DNA from: Bowmanella denitrificans
GTDB taxonomy: Bacteria > Pseudomonadota > Gammaproteobacteria > Enterobacterales > Alteromonadaceae
Assembly (NCBI RefSeq): GCF_039522935.1
Contig: NZ_BAAAEI010000020.1
Coordinates: 186,001-250,000, forward strand
DNA: 64,000 bases
Direction of reading: 5' to 3'
In this document: one piece after another, positions 23,897 to 33,883 of the stretch
Layout: each line of letters begins with the position of its first letter
Position numbering within the stretch: position 1 is the stretch's first letter
Notes under the pieces: generated by a model
The model's input: only the letters and a program-made list of their open reading frames with translations
Database searches by the model: none
Told to the model about the DNA's origin: nothing
Position numbers and translations under genes: made by a program

Positions 23897-24202
23897 ATGA
23901 AAAAGTACTTACTGTTGTCGCTCTTGATGCTGGGCATCACCGCCCCCGCCCTGGCATCAGATAAGGATGTAACCAAGGACAGGGCGGTACAAACTGAGGC
24001 CAGTATGTCAGCAATTAATGTTAACACTGCCTCGGCCAAGGAACTGATGCAATTGCCAGGTATCGGCAAAAGTAAGGCTGAAGCCATTGTGAAATATCGC
24101 CAGGACAACGGTAACTTTCAGTCCATAGAAGATCTCGCCAAGATTCAGGGTATTGGCAAGCAAACCGTCAAAGCCCTGATAGGAAAAGCCACAGTGAAGT
24201 AA
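23897..24202 (+). CDS. secreted ComEA-like helix-hairpin-helix DNA-binding protein
   Basis: A 101-residue protein with a cleavable signal peptide (MKKYLLLSLLMLGITAPALA, cleavage predicted after it). A double helix-hairpin-helix domain follows, with INVNTASAKELMQLPGIG and IEDLAKIQGIGKQTVKALIG. Such periplasmic ComEA proteins bind double-stranded DNA and ratchet it inward during natural transformation. Gammaproteobacterial copies often stand alone, as here. AAGGA precedes the ATG. Confidence 0.9.
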   Translation: MKKYLLLSLLMLGITAPALASDKDVTKDRAVQTEASMSAINVNTASAKELMQLPGIGKSKAEAIVKYRQDNGNFQSIEDLAKIQGIGKQTVKALIGKATVK

Positions 24203-24322
24203 CGGCCCTGTTGTCAGGCACAGGGACGTGCCGCGCCATCCAGTTCTTTCCCTCTTCCAGCCCTATACCCCTGGCAACAAGCCGATGTTATGCTTGTAAA
24301 AAATCAAGTCGGAAGATCACAT

Positions 24323-25744
24323 ATGAAACCCATTATTATGGCTGGCGGAACAGGCAGTCGTCTGTGGCCTAAATCCCGGGCGGCCTTTCCTAAGCAGTTC
24401 TTAAGCCTTACATCAGAGCACAGCATGCTGCAGGATACCCTGACAAGACTGAACGGTCTGGCGCATGATGCCCCGGTGTTTGTGTGTAACGAAGCGCATC
24501 GATTTATCGTGGCCGAACAGTTGCTTCAGGCCGGGATTCACCATGACGGCATTCTGCTTGAACCTGTTGGCAGGAATACCGCTCCGGCCATCGCCCTTGC
24601 CGCCCTGCATGCCACGCAAAAAGGGGAAGACCCGATTCTACTGGTACTGGCGGCAGACCACTTAATTGAAAATATTCCGGCCTTCTATCAGGCCATATCC
24701 CAGGCAGAACAACTAGCCAGACAAAACAAACTGGTTACCTTTGGCATTGTGCCCACTTGCGCCCATACAGGCTATGGCTATATCCGCCGGGGTGACGCCA
24801 TACAAAGCAGTGATGGTTTCGCCGTGGCCGAATTTGTGGAAAAACCGAACCTTAACACAGCAGAACAATACCTCGCATCCGGCGCTTACCTTTGGAATAG
24901 CGGTATGTTTATGTTCAAGGCCAGCCGCTACCTGCAAGAACTGGAACAGCATGCACCTGAGATTGTCGATATTTGTCGTCAGGCCATTGCCAGTGAAAGT
25001 CAGGATCTGGATTTTGTCCGTGTAGACAGTGACATCTTTGCTGCATGCCCCTCAGACTCAATTGATTATGCAGTCATGGAAAAGACCGACGCTGCCGCTG
25101 TTGTGCCAATGGATGCCGGCTGGAGTGATGTGGGAAGTTGGTCGTCTTTATGGGAAGTGCAGAAAAAAGATGCCAAAGGTAACGTGGTACGAGGCGATGC
25201 AATCCTGGAAAACGTACATAACAGCTACGTCAATGCCGAACAGCGACTGATCGCGTTAGTTGGCATAGATAATGTGGTGGTAGTGGAAACCAAGGATGCC
25301 ATATTGGTAGCACACAAAGACCAAGTACAGGACATTAAAAAGGTAGTAGACAAACTTAAAGCGAAAAAACGCCCAGAATTTGAATTTCACCGCGAAGTGT
25401 TTCGGCCCTGGGGCAGCTACGATTCACTGGATCAGGGTAGTCGTTTTCAGGTTAAACGCATTTGTGTCAAACCGGGCGAGAAACTGTCCGTACAAATGCA
25501 CCACCATAGAGCCGAACACTGGATAGTGGTGGCGGGTACCGCCAGGGTCAGCTGTGATGAGCAGACATTTCTGCTCACCGAAAACGAGTCCACCTATATT
25601 CCCATCGGTGCTGTGCACAGTCTGGAAAATCCAGGAAAAATACCGCTGGAGCTGATAGAAGTGCAGTCTGGTTCATATGTTGGTGAAGACGATATTGTGC
25701 GTTTTTCAGACCGGTATGGCCGCACGGAACAAAAAGAAGGATAA
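24323..25744 (+). CDS. manC: mannose-1-phosphate guanylyltransferase / mannose-6-phosphate isomerase
   Basis: A bifunctional enzyme of GDP-mannose synthesis, used for exopolysaccharide and O-antigen. The N-terminal nucleotidyltransferase has GGTGSRLWPKSRAAFPKQFL near residue 8, with the metal and phosphate-binding residues, and FVEKPN further on. The C-terminal cupin isomerase domain (from about residue 360) has QMHHHRAEHWIVVAGTA. The chosen ATG at 24323 has GGAAG before it; the frame is open 11 codons upstream. It lies six bases before manB in an operon. No glycosyltransferases are adjacent. Confidence 0.93.
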   Translation: MKPIIMAGGTGSRLWPKSRAAFPKQFLSLTSEHSMLQDTLTRLNGLAHDAPVFVCNEAHRFIVAEQLLQAGIHHDGILLEPVGRNTAPAIALAALHATQKGEDPILLVLAADHLIENIPAFYQAISQAEQLARQNKLVTFGIVPTCAHTGYGYIRRGDAIQSSDGFAVAEFVEKPNLNTAEQYLASGAYLWNSGMFMFKASRYLQELEQHAPEIVDICRQAIASESQDLDFVRVDSDIFAACPSDSIDYAVMEKTDAAAVVPMDAGWSDVGSWSSLWEVQKKDAKGNVVRGDAILENVHNSYVNAEQRLIALVGIDNVVVVETKDAILVAHKDQVQDIKKVVDKLKAKKRPEFEFHREVFRPWGSYDSLDQGSRFQVKRICVKPGEKLSVQMHHHRAEHWIVVAGTARVSCDEQTFLLTENESTYIPIGAVHSLENPGKIPLELIEVQSGSYVGEDDIVRFSDRYGRTEQKEG

Positions 25745-25750
25745 CGGCGG

Positions 25751-27196
25751 ATGAAAATGCACTGTTTTAAGGCTTACGATATTCGCGGCAAGTTGGTAGA
25801 GCAACTGGATGAGTTCATTGCATATCGTATCGGCCGCGCCTTTGCCCAGCACCTGCAAGCCAAATCCGTGGTGGTAGGGGGTGATGTACGCCTAAGTTCA
25901 CAACCGCTGAAATTTGCCTTAAGTGCAGGCCTGATAGACGGCGGAGCCGAGGTGACCGATATCGGCCTGGTGGGTACTGAAGAGATTTACTTTGCCACCA
26001 GCCACTTACATCAGGACGGCGGCATTGTGGTTACTGCCAGCCACAACCCCATCGACTATAACGGTATGAAGCTGGTGCGCGAAGGTTCGCGTCCTATAAG
26101 CGGCGATACCGGCCTGTTTGACGTGCAGACGCTGGCTGAAAGTTATGCACAAGATGTGGTTGCTGCCGCCCTGGCTGGCTATGCAACTACCCCGTTAGAA
26201 GGTAGCTTTGAACAGGGGCATGGCTGCGTGGCACAGGAGAAGCTCCTTGCCAGTGGCCGCTATCAGTTGCAAGACAACAAAACAGCATTTACCGCCCACG
26301 TGTTGAGCTACATTGATACCAACCATCTTAAGCCTTTGAAACTGGTGGTCAATGCAGGTAACGGTGCCGCCGGACCAGCCCTTGACTGTATTGAAAAAGC
26401 CCTGCATCAATCTGGCTGCGCGGTGGAATTTATTAAAATCAATCACCAACCGGATGGCACCTTTCCACAGGGCATTCCCAACCCGTTATTGCCGGAATGT
26501 CGCGACCAAACAGCCGAAGCGGTAAAAGCGCATAATGCCGATATGGGCATCGCCTGGGATGGCGACTTTGATCGCTGCTTCTTATTTGACGAAAAAGGTC
26601 ACTTTATCGAGGGATACTATATAGTCGGGCTGCTGGCACAGGCCTTTTTACAGAAAGACCCTGGGGCAGCTATCATCTTTGACCCCAGAGTCTACTGGAA
26701 TACAGAAGATATCATTCAGCATGCAGGTGGCCGCCCGGTAAAAAGCAAAACCGGCCATGCCTTTATTAAGGAACGCATGCGACTGGAAGATGCGGTATAT
26801 GGCGGAGAAATGAGCGCGCATCATTATTTCCGTGACTTTGCCTATTGTGATTCAGGTATGCTGCCCTGGTTATTAGTGGCTGAACTTATCTGCACTACAG
26901 GTACCCCGCTGTCACAGCTGGTTGAGGCACGTATTCAGGCGTTCCCATCCTCTGGTGAAATAAACAGCGTGGTGGTTGATGCCAACGCCACCTTGCAAAA
27001 GGTGCTGGACGCTTATCAGGCCGATGCCCTGGCGCTGGACTATACAGATGGCATAGGTGTTGAATTTGCCGACTGGCGTTTTAATCTACGCAAGTCCAAC
27101 ACCGAGCCGGTGATTCGTTTAAATGTGGAAAGCCGCGGTAATCCATCCTTGATGCAGGAAAAAACCGCAGAATTACTGGCCAAGATAAGACAATAG
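25751..27196 (+). CDS. manB: phosphomannomutase
   Basis: ManB/CpsG interconverts mannose 6-phosphate and mannose 1-phosphate, supplying ManC. The 481-residue product has the four-domain phosphohexomutase pattern: KAYDIRG at the N-terminus, the phosphoserine loop TASHNPIDYNGMK, the magnesium loop DGDFDRC and the sugar-binding GGEMSAHHYF. The C-terminal phosphate-binding motif is RKSNTEPVIRLN. An ATG at 25757 (third codon) is an alternative start. Confidence 0.93.
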   Translation: MKMHCFKAYDIRGKLVEQLDEFIAYRIGRAFAQHLQAKSVVVGGDVRLSSQPLKFALSAGLIDGGAEVTDIGLVGTEEIYFATSHLHQDGGIVVTASHNPIDYNGMKLVREGSRPISGDTGLFDVQTLAESYAQDVVAAALAGYATTPLEGSFEQGHGCVAQEKLLASGRYQLQDNKTAFTAHVLSYIDTNHLKPLKLVVNAGNGAAGPALDCIEKALHQSGCAVEFIKINHQPDGTFPQGIPNPLLPECRDQTAEAVKAHNADMGIAWDGDFDRCFLFDEKGHFIEGYYIVGLLAQAFLQKDPGAAIIFDPRVYWNTEDIIQHAGGRPVKSKTGHAFIKERMRLEDAVYGGEMSAHHYFRDFAYCDSGMLPWLLVAELICTTGTPLSQLVEARIQAFPSSGEINSVVVDANATLQKVLDAYQADALALDYTDGIGVEFADWRFNLRKSNTEPVIRLNVESRGNPSLMQEKTAELLAKIRQ

Positions 27197-27211
27197 TCCG
27201 CTTGTGGTGGA

Positions 27212-28963
27212 TTAATTACGCCGATTCAGCAACTTCAAAGTGTCTGACAAGTCATTCAGCAAGGTTTGATTGGTACTAACAACTTGGTTTATTTCCCCTG
27301 CCGAACTGCCTGCCTTGGCGGCCAGATTGCGCACTTCATCGGCCACCACAGAAAACCCTCGGCCGGCCTCGCCGGCCCTGGCCGCCTCGATGGCGGCATT
27401 TAGCGCCAACAAGTTGGTTTGGTCAGCAATGGCATTAATGCTGGCCACCATCTGGTTGATGCGCTGACCAGATTGCAGCAATTGTTCCATCACTTGCTCA
27501 CTGGTATTAACAACAGCCTGACGTTCGCTCACATCAGTACCAAACATAATCACTTTGTTTGGTTCGCCGGTGACAGTGCGAATTTGTCCGAATGTGGCAG
27601 CAATAACATAGCCATGACCATTCAGGTTCACCGCAACTTCAGCCGAAACCAGGTCTTTCTCTGCTAAAAACCGACGTTGCTCAGTATTTAAGCAGCCTGC
27701 CCAGTTTCCCATTGCTTTAGCAAATAACTGATTGTCGACATTAAAATGTTCTTTAGGGTAGTTGTTTACCTCAAGCAATTGACCGTTATTGTCCCACTCG
27801 ATCAGTAAGTTGGAACGACTAATAACTAAAAAGCGGGTTTGATAGTCCAGTGCCGTGGTTTTTACCGCACTAATGTCTGCCAGAATTGCAATAAAACCAT
27901 TGTGGCTGCCATCTTCCGCATGCACAGGATTACTGGTAACAGACACCCAGAGTGATGTGCCATCATGCCGATGTATTTCTATCTCATCGTAGAACGCTGC
28001 CGGTTTTGACAATTCATCGACAATACGCCGGCGCGTTACGTCGTCGGTTCTGGGGCCGACCAGAATATCCCTGACAAACTGCCCTACCGCTTGCTCTTGC
28101 ACATAACCGGTCATACGGCTGAAGCCATTATTTACATAGAGAATTTTACGTTCCACATCAGTAATAATCACCGTGTTATCTGTTTCATTGGCCACCAGCG
28201 ACAGTAATTTAAATTCCTCTCGTTTTTGCACTTCTTCAGTGATGTCACTGGCAAACTTCACTATTTTTAACAGCGTATCGTCCGGTCCAAGGATCGGATT
28301 ATAGGTGGCATGGATCCAAACAGGTCTGCCCCCCTTGGCAATGCGTTTGTACTCTGCGGTCTGATAGCGCCCTTCACGAAGTCGCTGCCAAAACTGCCGG
28401 TATGCCGGTAATGCCGCCTCATGCGGATCAACAAACATAGCATGGGGCTTGCCTTTCACTTCTGCCAGGGTATAGCCCATTAAGGATAGAAAGTTGTCGT
28501 TGGCATGCAGGATTTTACCGTCCAGATCAAATTCAATGACCGCCTGGGCACGCTGAATCGCATCCAGTTGTGACTGATAATTGGCTCGGGTTAAAACCTG
28601 TTGGGTAATGTCTGTAGCAAATTTAACGATTCGTTCAATCTTACCTTTTCTGAAAATGGGGGTGTAAGATGCCTGGATCCACACCGTGGCACCAGACTTG
28701 GTAATACGCCGAAACTCTGCAGTTTGCGGTTTGCCAGCCCGAAGTTGTGCCCAGAATTCCTGATAGGCTTTACTGCTGGCGGTTTGCGCATCAACAAATA
28801 TTTTATGATGCTTGCCTTGCACTTCTTTTAGCTGATAACCCATTAATTGCAGAAAATTCTGATTGGCAGTCTCAATAATACCTTCCAGTGAAAATTCGAT
28901 AACCGCCTGCGTCTGATGAATGGCATGAACGACGTCATCGGCATGACTACGCCTAAACCACAT
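27212..28963 (-). CDS. soluble multi-PAS methyl-accepting chemotaxis protein
   Basis: A 583-residue receptor without membrane segments. Two closely similar PAS domains (about 15-120 and 135-240), each with SLMGY or QLMGY then FVD, are followed by a third (about 250-365) and a weaker fourth. The C-terminus is a short signalling hairpin with IADQTNLLALNAAIEAARAG and GRGFSVVADEVRNLA. It ends soon after, without an NWETF-type tether for CheR and CheB. It resembles BdlA or Aer-2-type redox sensors. The start is the ATG at 28963, preceded by GGAAC. It converges with manB. Confidence 0.85.
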   Translation of the reverse strand: MWFRRSHADDVVHAIHQTQAVIEFSLEGIIETANQNFLQLMGYQLKEVQGKHHKIFVDAQTASSKAYQEFWAQLRAGKPQTAEFRRITKSGATVWIQASYTPIFRKGKIERIVKFATDITQQVLTRANYQSQLDAIQRAQAVIEFDLDGKILHANDNFLSLMGYTLAEVKGKPHAMFVDPHEAALPAYRQFWQRLREGRYQTAEYKRIAKGGRPVWIHATYNPILGPDDTLLKIVKFASDITEEVQKREEFKLLSLVANETDNTVIITDVERKILYVNNGFSRMTGYVQEQAVGQFVRDILVGPRTDDVTRRRIVDELSKPAAFYDEIEIHRHDGTSLWVSVTSNPVHAEDGSHNGFIAILADISAVKTTALDYQTRFLVISRSNLLIEWDNNGQLLEVNNYPKEHFNVDNQLFAKAMGNWAGCLNTEQRRFLAEKDLVSAEVAVNLNGHGYVIAATFGQIRTVTGEPNKVIMFGTDVSERQAVVNTSEQVMEQLLQSGQRINQMVASINAIADQTNLLALNAAIEAARAGEAGRGFSVVADEVRNLAAKAGSSAGEINQVVSTNQTLLNDLSDTLKLLNRRN

Positions 28964-29399
28964 AAGCTGTTCCAACTAATTCATTGAGTTATATAGAAAT
29001 AGCTAATCACTATGGTTTTGCAAACTTTAAACAGTTCAATCAGATGGTCAAATCGACCTGCGAGCACAATAAATATCCCAGCCTGTATCTCTGGATTGTT
29101 TTTAGCGCCGCCCAACCTCAGCAGCAAGGCGATAGGTACAAAAAAGATTCAGCCATCAACGCGATTCAACAGCCCAAAAATCGACACTAAGATTTTGTAT
29201 TTGTTACAATTTGTCTTTGTCGCTTGTATCCAAATAAAAGCCCCTTTAGAGTCCCGCCACTGCTTTCTCAGCAGTTCCCGTCGCTAGTCATAAACCATTG
29301 CTGGCGGGTAAAGGACAGCGGTAATAAACAGCGCCGCTTGCCTCTTCTTCGTCCGCGTTCGGACATCTAAATACAAAAATACAGAAAAGGAACTAACAC
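28964..29399. other. 436-base intergenic region before a TonB receptor
   Basis: The region separates the chemotaxis gene from the divergent receptor gene. It contains the promoter at 29181-29210 and then a long leader of about 180 bases with a GCTGGCGGG-rich stretch. Short frames here lack ribosome-binding sites and coding character. No riboswitch of a class I can recognise was seen. Confidence 0.5.
29181..29210 (+). promoter_or_regulatory. probable sigma70 promoter of the TonB receptor gene
   Basis: TCGACA (29181-29186) and TACAAT (29205-29210) with an 18-base spacer. This is the best sigma70 match in the region and leaves a leader of about 180 bases. Confidence 0.45.
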
Positions 29400-32024
29400 A
29401 TGCAAAAGCAATCCAGATTGTCTCGTTCAGTTAATCTGGCGCTGACACTGGGTGTGGCAAGCACATTTGCCACCCAGGCCATGGCTCAGGCTCAACAGGA
29501 ACAAAGTGTAGAAAAAATCGCGGTGACCGGCTCGCGCATTGCCACCACGGTATCGGACGCGCCGCGCCCTGTTACTGTGATTACCGCCGACGCCATTGAA
29601 GCAGCAGGCTTTGAAAACGTAGCCGATGTTATCCGCTCCACCTCATACAATACCATGGGCTCTTACCGTGAAAGCTCCGGTAGCAGCTTTGGCCCTATCG
29701 CCCAGGTAAACCTGAAAGGCCTGGGGGCAGACAGAACCGCGGTGCTGATTAATGGCCGCCGCGTCCCGGGGAACCCTTTTACCGGTTCATCCTCTGTCGA
29801 TATCAACTCTATCCCTCTGTCGGCCGTGCAGAATATCGAAATTCTGACCGACAGCGCCTCTGCCATTTATGGTGCGGATGCCATTGGTGGGGTAATCAAT
29901 ATTATTATGAAGAGTGACTTTGATGGCAGCATTATCGATGCTGCCATTGAAGCGCCCAGCCGCGATGGTGCTGATCGTAAGTCGGTAAAATTCACCACGG
30001 GTTCATCTAATGATAAATCCAGCGTGCTGTTCTCTTTTGAATACACCAAGAAAGATCATATTGCCGATCGTGACCGCGACTATTCGAAGCTGAATGTGAA
30101 AGATTCAGACGGCTACCCTATTGATGGAGTCGATGTCACCGGTGCCAATGGCGGCGGCAACACTGGCCTGACAATGGATCAATCACGCGCATTTATTGTG
30201 GGTGAATGTGACGAAAGCTTCTATATGAAGATGAGAAACCCATTGGATGTGCCGGGTGAAGGCTGCGGATATATCTACAGCGATATCTCCTACTCCACCA
30301 TGGATACCGAGCGTTACTCAGCCTTTGTCGACGCCCGTCGCGACTTAGGGGAAAACCACCAACTGTATTTTGAAGGAAGGCTGTCCAGAATGGAGTCTTC
30401 CGGTCGTTTCGCGCCGGCCATCGGCGGTTTCTTGGTCGGTGCCGATGCCCCCATCAACCCGGTTGGGGAAGATTTTATCCTGTATCACCGTTTTGTCGCG
30501 CACGGCCCGCGCGATGATAGTCAGGATGTCACAGAGATGGATCTGGTAGCCGGTTTTAATGGCGTTATTTTTGACGGTGCAGTGGACTATGATGTCAGCG
30601 TACGTAAATACGACTACCGTGGCTCAGAGGCTGGTAATAACTATGTGCTGACGTCCAATATTGAAGCATTGGTGGCAAGTGGCGACTATAACTATGTTGA
30701 CCCTATGTCCAGCGATCCCAAGCATCTGGCCGCTATAGCTGCCAGCCGCGCGACGTTGTCCCGTGATTTACGTTCAGACTACTGGTCTGTACAAACCAGC
30801 TTTAGTGGCGATCTGCCGATTGACCTGGCTGGTGGTGCCGTACAATGGGCGGCCGGGGCAGAATTTGCCGATGAAGAATACCAGGATATCTATGACTCCT
30901 ATCGTGAAGCTCAGAATGTTTTAGGCTCTGCCGGCAACTCCGCCAGTGGCGGCCGTGACCGCTGGGCGGCTTTTGCCGAAACCAAGCTGCCGGTAACCAA
31001 TGACTTTGATATCAGCCTGGCCGTACGTTATGACGACTACAGTGACTTTGGCTCTGAAGTGTCGCCGCAAATCGCCGCACGTTATCAGGTAGCCGAGTGG
31101 TTAAAGGTTCGCGCTTCATATGGTCAGGGCTTTAAAGCACCGAACCTGACTGACTTGTACGCCAAGCCACAGCAATCTTTCGAAGGCGTACAGGATCTGA
31201 CCCGCTGTCGCGCCCAGGGTATCAGCGATAAAGATTGTCCCAAAGCACAGGTAGAAACTTACACAGGCGGTAACCTGCAACTGGCAGCGGAAACGTCCGA
31301 ATCCTACAATCTGGGGCTGGTGCTTGAGCCAATCGACAAACTGCTGGTCAGCCTAGATTATTACAATGTAGAAATTGAAGGTCTGGTCACTTCTCCTGAG
31401 TTTGAGGATCTTTTCAAACTTGAGCAAGAAGGCAACCTACCGGCAGGTGTAGTCATCAACCGCGCCCCCAGCAGCAATGGTATACCTGGGTCTATCACCT
31501 TGTGTGTTGCCGAAAAAGCGCCAAACTGCGGTCTGATCAACGTCAATGCCAACCTGGGCTACCGTGAAGTGACAGGTATGGATCTGCGTCTGCAGTATCA
31601 GTTTGACACTGAATACGGTAGCTTCGCGCCAGAAATTCAATGGTCTCATATTGCCAAATACGAAGATGAGCTGGTAGGAACAGTCATTGAGCGTGAAGGC
31701 ATGGAAGAGTATCCGGCAAACCGTGCCAACTTTAACTTGTTGTACAGTATCGGTGACTTTGCAGTGAACTACCGCTACAACTGGATCGACAGCATGGAAG
31801 CCAATTCCAAAGGCCGTTTCGCCGCCTGGGATATGCACTCCATCAACGCTATCTGGACAGGTATCGACGGCCTGGAGATCTCTGTGGGTGTGCGTAACCT
31901 AACCGACGAAGATCCATCCATTGACGATAACCTGGGCTGGACCGCTGATACAGGTGCCACCTCCATGAAGTTATATGATATTGATGGCCGTGTTTACACT
32001 GCAGGGGTTAAATATAGCTTCTGA
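29400..32024 (+). CDS. TonB-dependent outer-membrane receptor, substrate unknown
   Basis: An 874-residue receptor with a signal peptide ending near ATQAMA. The plug domain (about 40-165) has VTGSRI, a TonB-box-like VEKIAVTGS, and DSASAIYGADAIGGVINI. A 22-stranded barrel ends in the expected aromatic residue (GVKYSF). The plug and barrel style (ALINGRRVPG-like loops, SVDINSIPL) is that of the large Alteromonadales receptors for oligosaccharides, peptides or siderophores. No transporter or hydrolase is adjacent to indicate the substrate. A GGA ribosome-binding site precedes the ATG, and a terminator follows. Confidence 0.9.
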   Translation: MQKQSRLSRSVNLALTLGVASTFATQAMAQAQQEQSVEKIAVTGSRIATTVSDAPRPVTVITADAIEAAGFENVADVIRSTSYNTMGSYRESSGSSFGPIAQVNLKGLGADRTAVLINGRRVPGNPFTGSSSVDINSIPLSAVQNIEILTDSASAIYGADAIGGVINIIMKSDFDGSIIDAAIEAPSRDGADRKSVKFTTGSSNDKSSVLFSFEYTKKDHIADRDRDYSKLNVKDSDGYPIDGVDVTGANGGGNTGLTMDQSRAFIVGECDESFYMKMRNPLDVPGEGCGYIYSDISYSTMDTERYSAFVDARRDLGENHQLYFEGRLSRMESSGRFAPAIGGFLVGADAPINPVGEDFILYHRFVAHGPRDDSQDVTEMDLVAGFNGVIFDGAVDYDVSVRKYDYRGSEAGNNYVLTSNIEALVASGDYNYVDPMSSDPKHLAAIAASRATLSRDLRSDYWSVQTSFSGDLPIDLAGGAVQWAAGAEFADEEYQDIYDSYREAQNVLGSAGNSASGGRDRWAAFAETKLPVTNDFDISLAVRYDDYSDFGSEVSPQIAARYQVAEWLKVRASYGQGFKAPNLTDLYAKPQQSFEGVQDLTRCRAQGISDKDCPKAQVETYTGGNLQLAAETSESYNLGLVLEPIDKLLVSLDYYNVEIEGLVTSPEFEDLFKLEQEGNLPAGVVINRAPSSNGIPGSITLCVAEKAPNCGLINVNANLGYREVTGMDLRLQYQFDTEYGSFAPEIQWSHIAKYEDELVGTVIEREGMEEYPANRANFNLLYSIGDFAVNYRYNWIDSMEANSKGRFAAWDMHSINAIWTGIDGLEISVGVRNLTDEDPSIDDNLGWTADTGATSMKLYDIDGRVYTAGVKYSF

Positions 32025-32035
32025 TAAACACAAAG

Positions 32036-32096
32036 ATCATCGGCTGTTGCCGATGATTTAAAACCAAAAAACGCCGGTGCTGTACCGGCGTTTTTT
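32036..32096. terminator. tandem hairpins between convergent receptor gene and argS
   Basis: ATCATCGGC/GCCGATGAT (32036-32057) is followed by a 13-bp stem AAAAAACGCCGGT/ACCGGCGTTTTTT (32066-32096). The second has a T-run on both strands and can serve both converging transcripts. Confidence 0.88.
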
Positions 32097-32121
32097 ATGG
32101 GTTCTCGTTCAGAGAGCTGGC

Positions 32122-33855
32122 TTACATTTTCTCGAGAGTATCAATACCCAGTAAATTCAGGCCGGTGTGCAAGGTTCTGGCGGTTAACCCGGCCAGTTGC
32201 AGGCGACTGTTACGCACGTCCTCTTCCACCCCATCTTTCAAAATTGGGCAGGCTTCATAGAAACTCATAAACTGACTGGCCAAATCATACAGATAAGCAC
32301 ACAACACGTGCGGGGTAGCATCGCGCTCAACCTGCACTATGGCTTCAACAAATTGGCTAAGTTGCAATGCCAATGCGCGTTCCTGAGGTTCCAACAACTG
32401 AATCTTTGCCGTCAGACCCGCCGCATCCACGCCGGCTTTGCGGAAAATGCTCTGCACTCGGGTGTAGGCATACTGCAGATAGGGCGCCGTGTTACCTTCA
32501 AAGGCCAGCATACTGTCCCAACTGAACATATAGTCTGTCGTGCGGTTCTTGCTAAGGTCAGCGTATTTAACCGCACCAATCCCGACCTTTTGTGCCACCT
32601 GGTTTACCTCGTCAGCACTAAGATCACTGTCTCGGGCAGCAATCAATGCAGAGGCACGTTCCACCGCTTCGTCCAAGAGCTCAGCCAGTTTGACTGTGCC
32701 GCCGGTGCGGGTTTTGAAAGGTTTACCGTCACTGCCCAGCATCATGCCAAAGGGACAATGTTCATAGCTGGTCTGCTCGCGGATAAAACCGGCTTTGCGG
32801 CCGACAATTTCGGTCTGTTTAAAGTGCAGCGCCTGACGGGCGTCGGTCAGGATCAGGATACGATCAGCCCCCAGTTCAAAAGAGCGGTATTGCATGGCGG
32901 CCAAATCGGTGGTGGAGTACAAGTAGCCACCACCGGACTTTTGTACGATATACACCGCCGGGTTGCCTTCCTTGTCCGCCAGTTCCCGGATAAATACCAC
33001 TTGTGCACCCTGATCTTCCACGGCCAGGCCCTGCTCTTTTAAGGCACTGACAATGCCAGGCAAGCGCGCGTTGTAGGCACTTTCACCCATAATATCTTCG
33101 CGCTTGAGGGTCACGTTCAGCTTCTGGTAAACCTCTTCAGAATGGGCGATAGAGATATCCACAAACTGCTGCCAGAGTTTCAGACATTGGCTGTCGCCGC
33201 CTTGCAGTTTAACCACATAGTCTCTGGCACGGTCAGCAAAGCCCTGTTCCTCATCGAAACGCACTTTAGCGGCACGATAGAAGTCTTCCAGATCCGACAA
33301 GGCTGTTTCGGCAACCTGCTCCTGAAGCTGATCACTGAAATGCGCCAGCAACATACCGAACTGTGTTCCCCAGTCGCCCATATGGTTCTGACGGATCACC
33401 TTATGGCCCATAAATTCCAGGATACGCACCACGGCATCACCAATGATGGTGGTTCTTAAGTGGCCAACATGCATCTCTTTAGCCAAATTGGGCGAGGAGT
33501 AATCCACCACCACAGTGTTGGCGGCTTCCTTTTCAATGCCCAAACGCGGGTCCTGGGCGGCACTATCCAGTTGGGCCGCCAGCCATTGGCTACAAAGGTG
33601 AATATTAATAAAGCCCGGACCGGCCACTTCCAGTTTGCTAGCAATGCCATCCAGCTCCACCGCCTCAATAATCTTCTCGGCGATATCCCGTGGCTTTTGG
33701 CCCAATACTTTTGCAAGCGCCATGGCTCCATTAAACTGGTAGTCACCAAACTCAGGACGGGTGCTGCGGGTCAGCGGCGCCTGGGCGCCTTCTGGCGCGC
33801 CGACTTTAGTCAATGCGTGTTTGAATTTATCCAGTAGCAGTTCGTAAATATTCAT
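32122..33855 (-). CDS. argS: arginyl-tRNA synthetase
   Basis: ArgS charges tRNA-Arg. The 577-residue length equals the E. coli enzyme. It has the N-terminal Add-1 domain, and the class I signature appears as KEMHVGHLRTTIIGD. The KMSKS loop is replaced by KTRTGGTVKL, as usual in this subclass. The C-terminal anticodon-binding domain has DALRxx-like helical content around ALALQLSQFVEAI. It is on the minus strand, 28 bases after prfC. Confidence 0.97.
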   Translation of the reverse strand: MNIYELLLDKFKHALTKVGAPEGAQAPLTRSTRPEFGDYQFNGAMALAKVLGQKPRDIAEKIIEAVELDGIASKLEVAGPGFINIHLCSQWLAAQLDSAAQDPRLGIEKEAANTVVVDYSSPNLAKEMHVGHLRTTIIGDAVVRILEFMGHKVIRQNHMGDWGTQFGMLLAHFSDQLQEQVAETALSDLEDFYRAAKVRFDEEQGFADRARDYVVKLQGGDSQCLKLWQQFVDISIAHSEEVYQKLNVTLKREDIMGESAYNARLPGIVSALKEQGLAVEDQGAQVVFIRELADKEGNPAVYIVQKSGGGYLYSTTDLAAMQYRSFELGADRILILTDARQALHFKQTEIVGRKAGFIREQTSYEHCPFGMMLGSDGKPFKTRTGGTVKLAELLDEAVERASALIAARDSDLSADEVNQVAQKVGIGAVKYADLSKNRTTDYMFSWDSMLAFEGNTAPYLQYAYTRVQSIFRKAGVDAAGLTAKIQLLEPQERALALQLSQFVEAIVQVERDATPHVLCAYLYDLASQFMSFYEACPILKDGVEEDVRNSRLQLAGLTARTLHTGLNLLGIDTLEKM

Positions 33856-33883
33856 GGTCTCTGTAATCCTGTACGACGGCGGC

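Noticed and set aside
28984..29287. Two overlapping short frames between the chemotaxis gene and the TonB receptor
   Set aside because: No ribosome-binding site or recognisable domain; they lie over the promoter and leader of the receptor gene.
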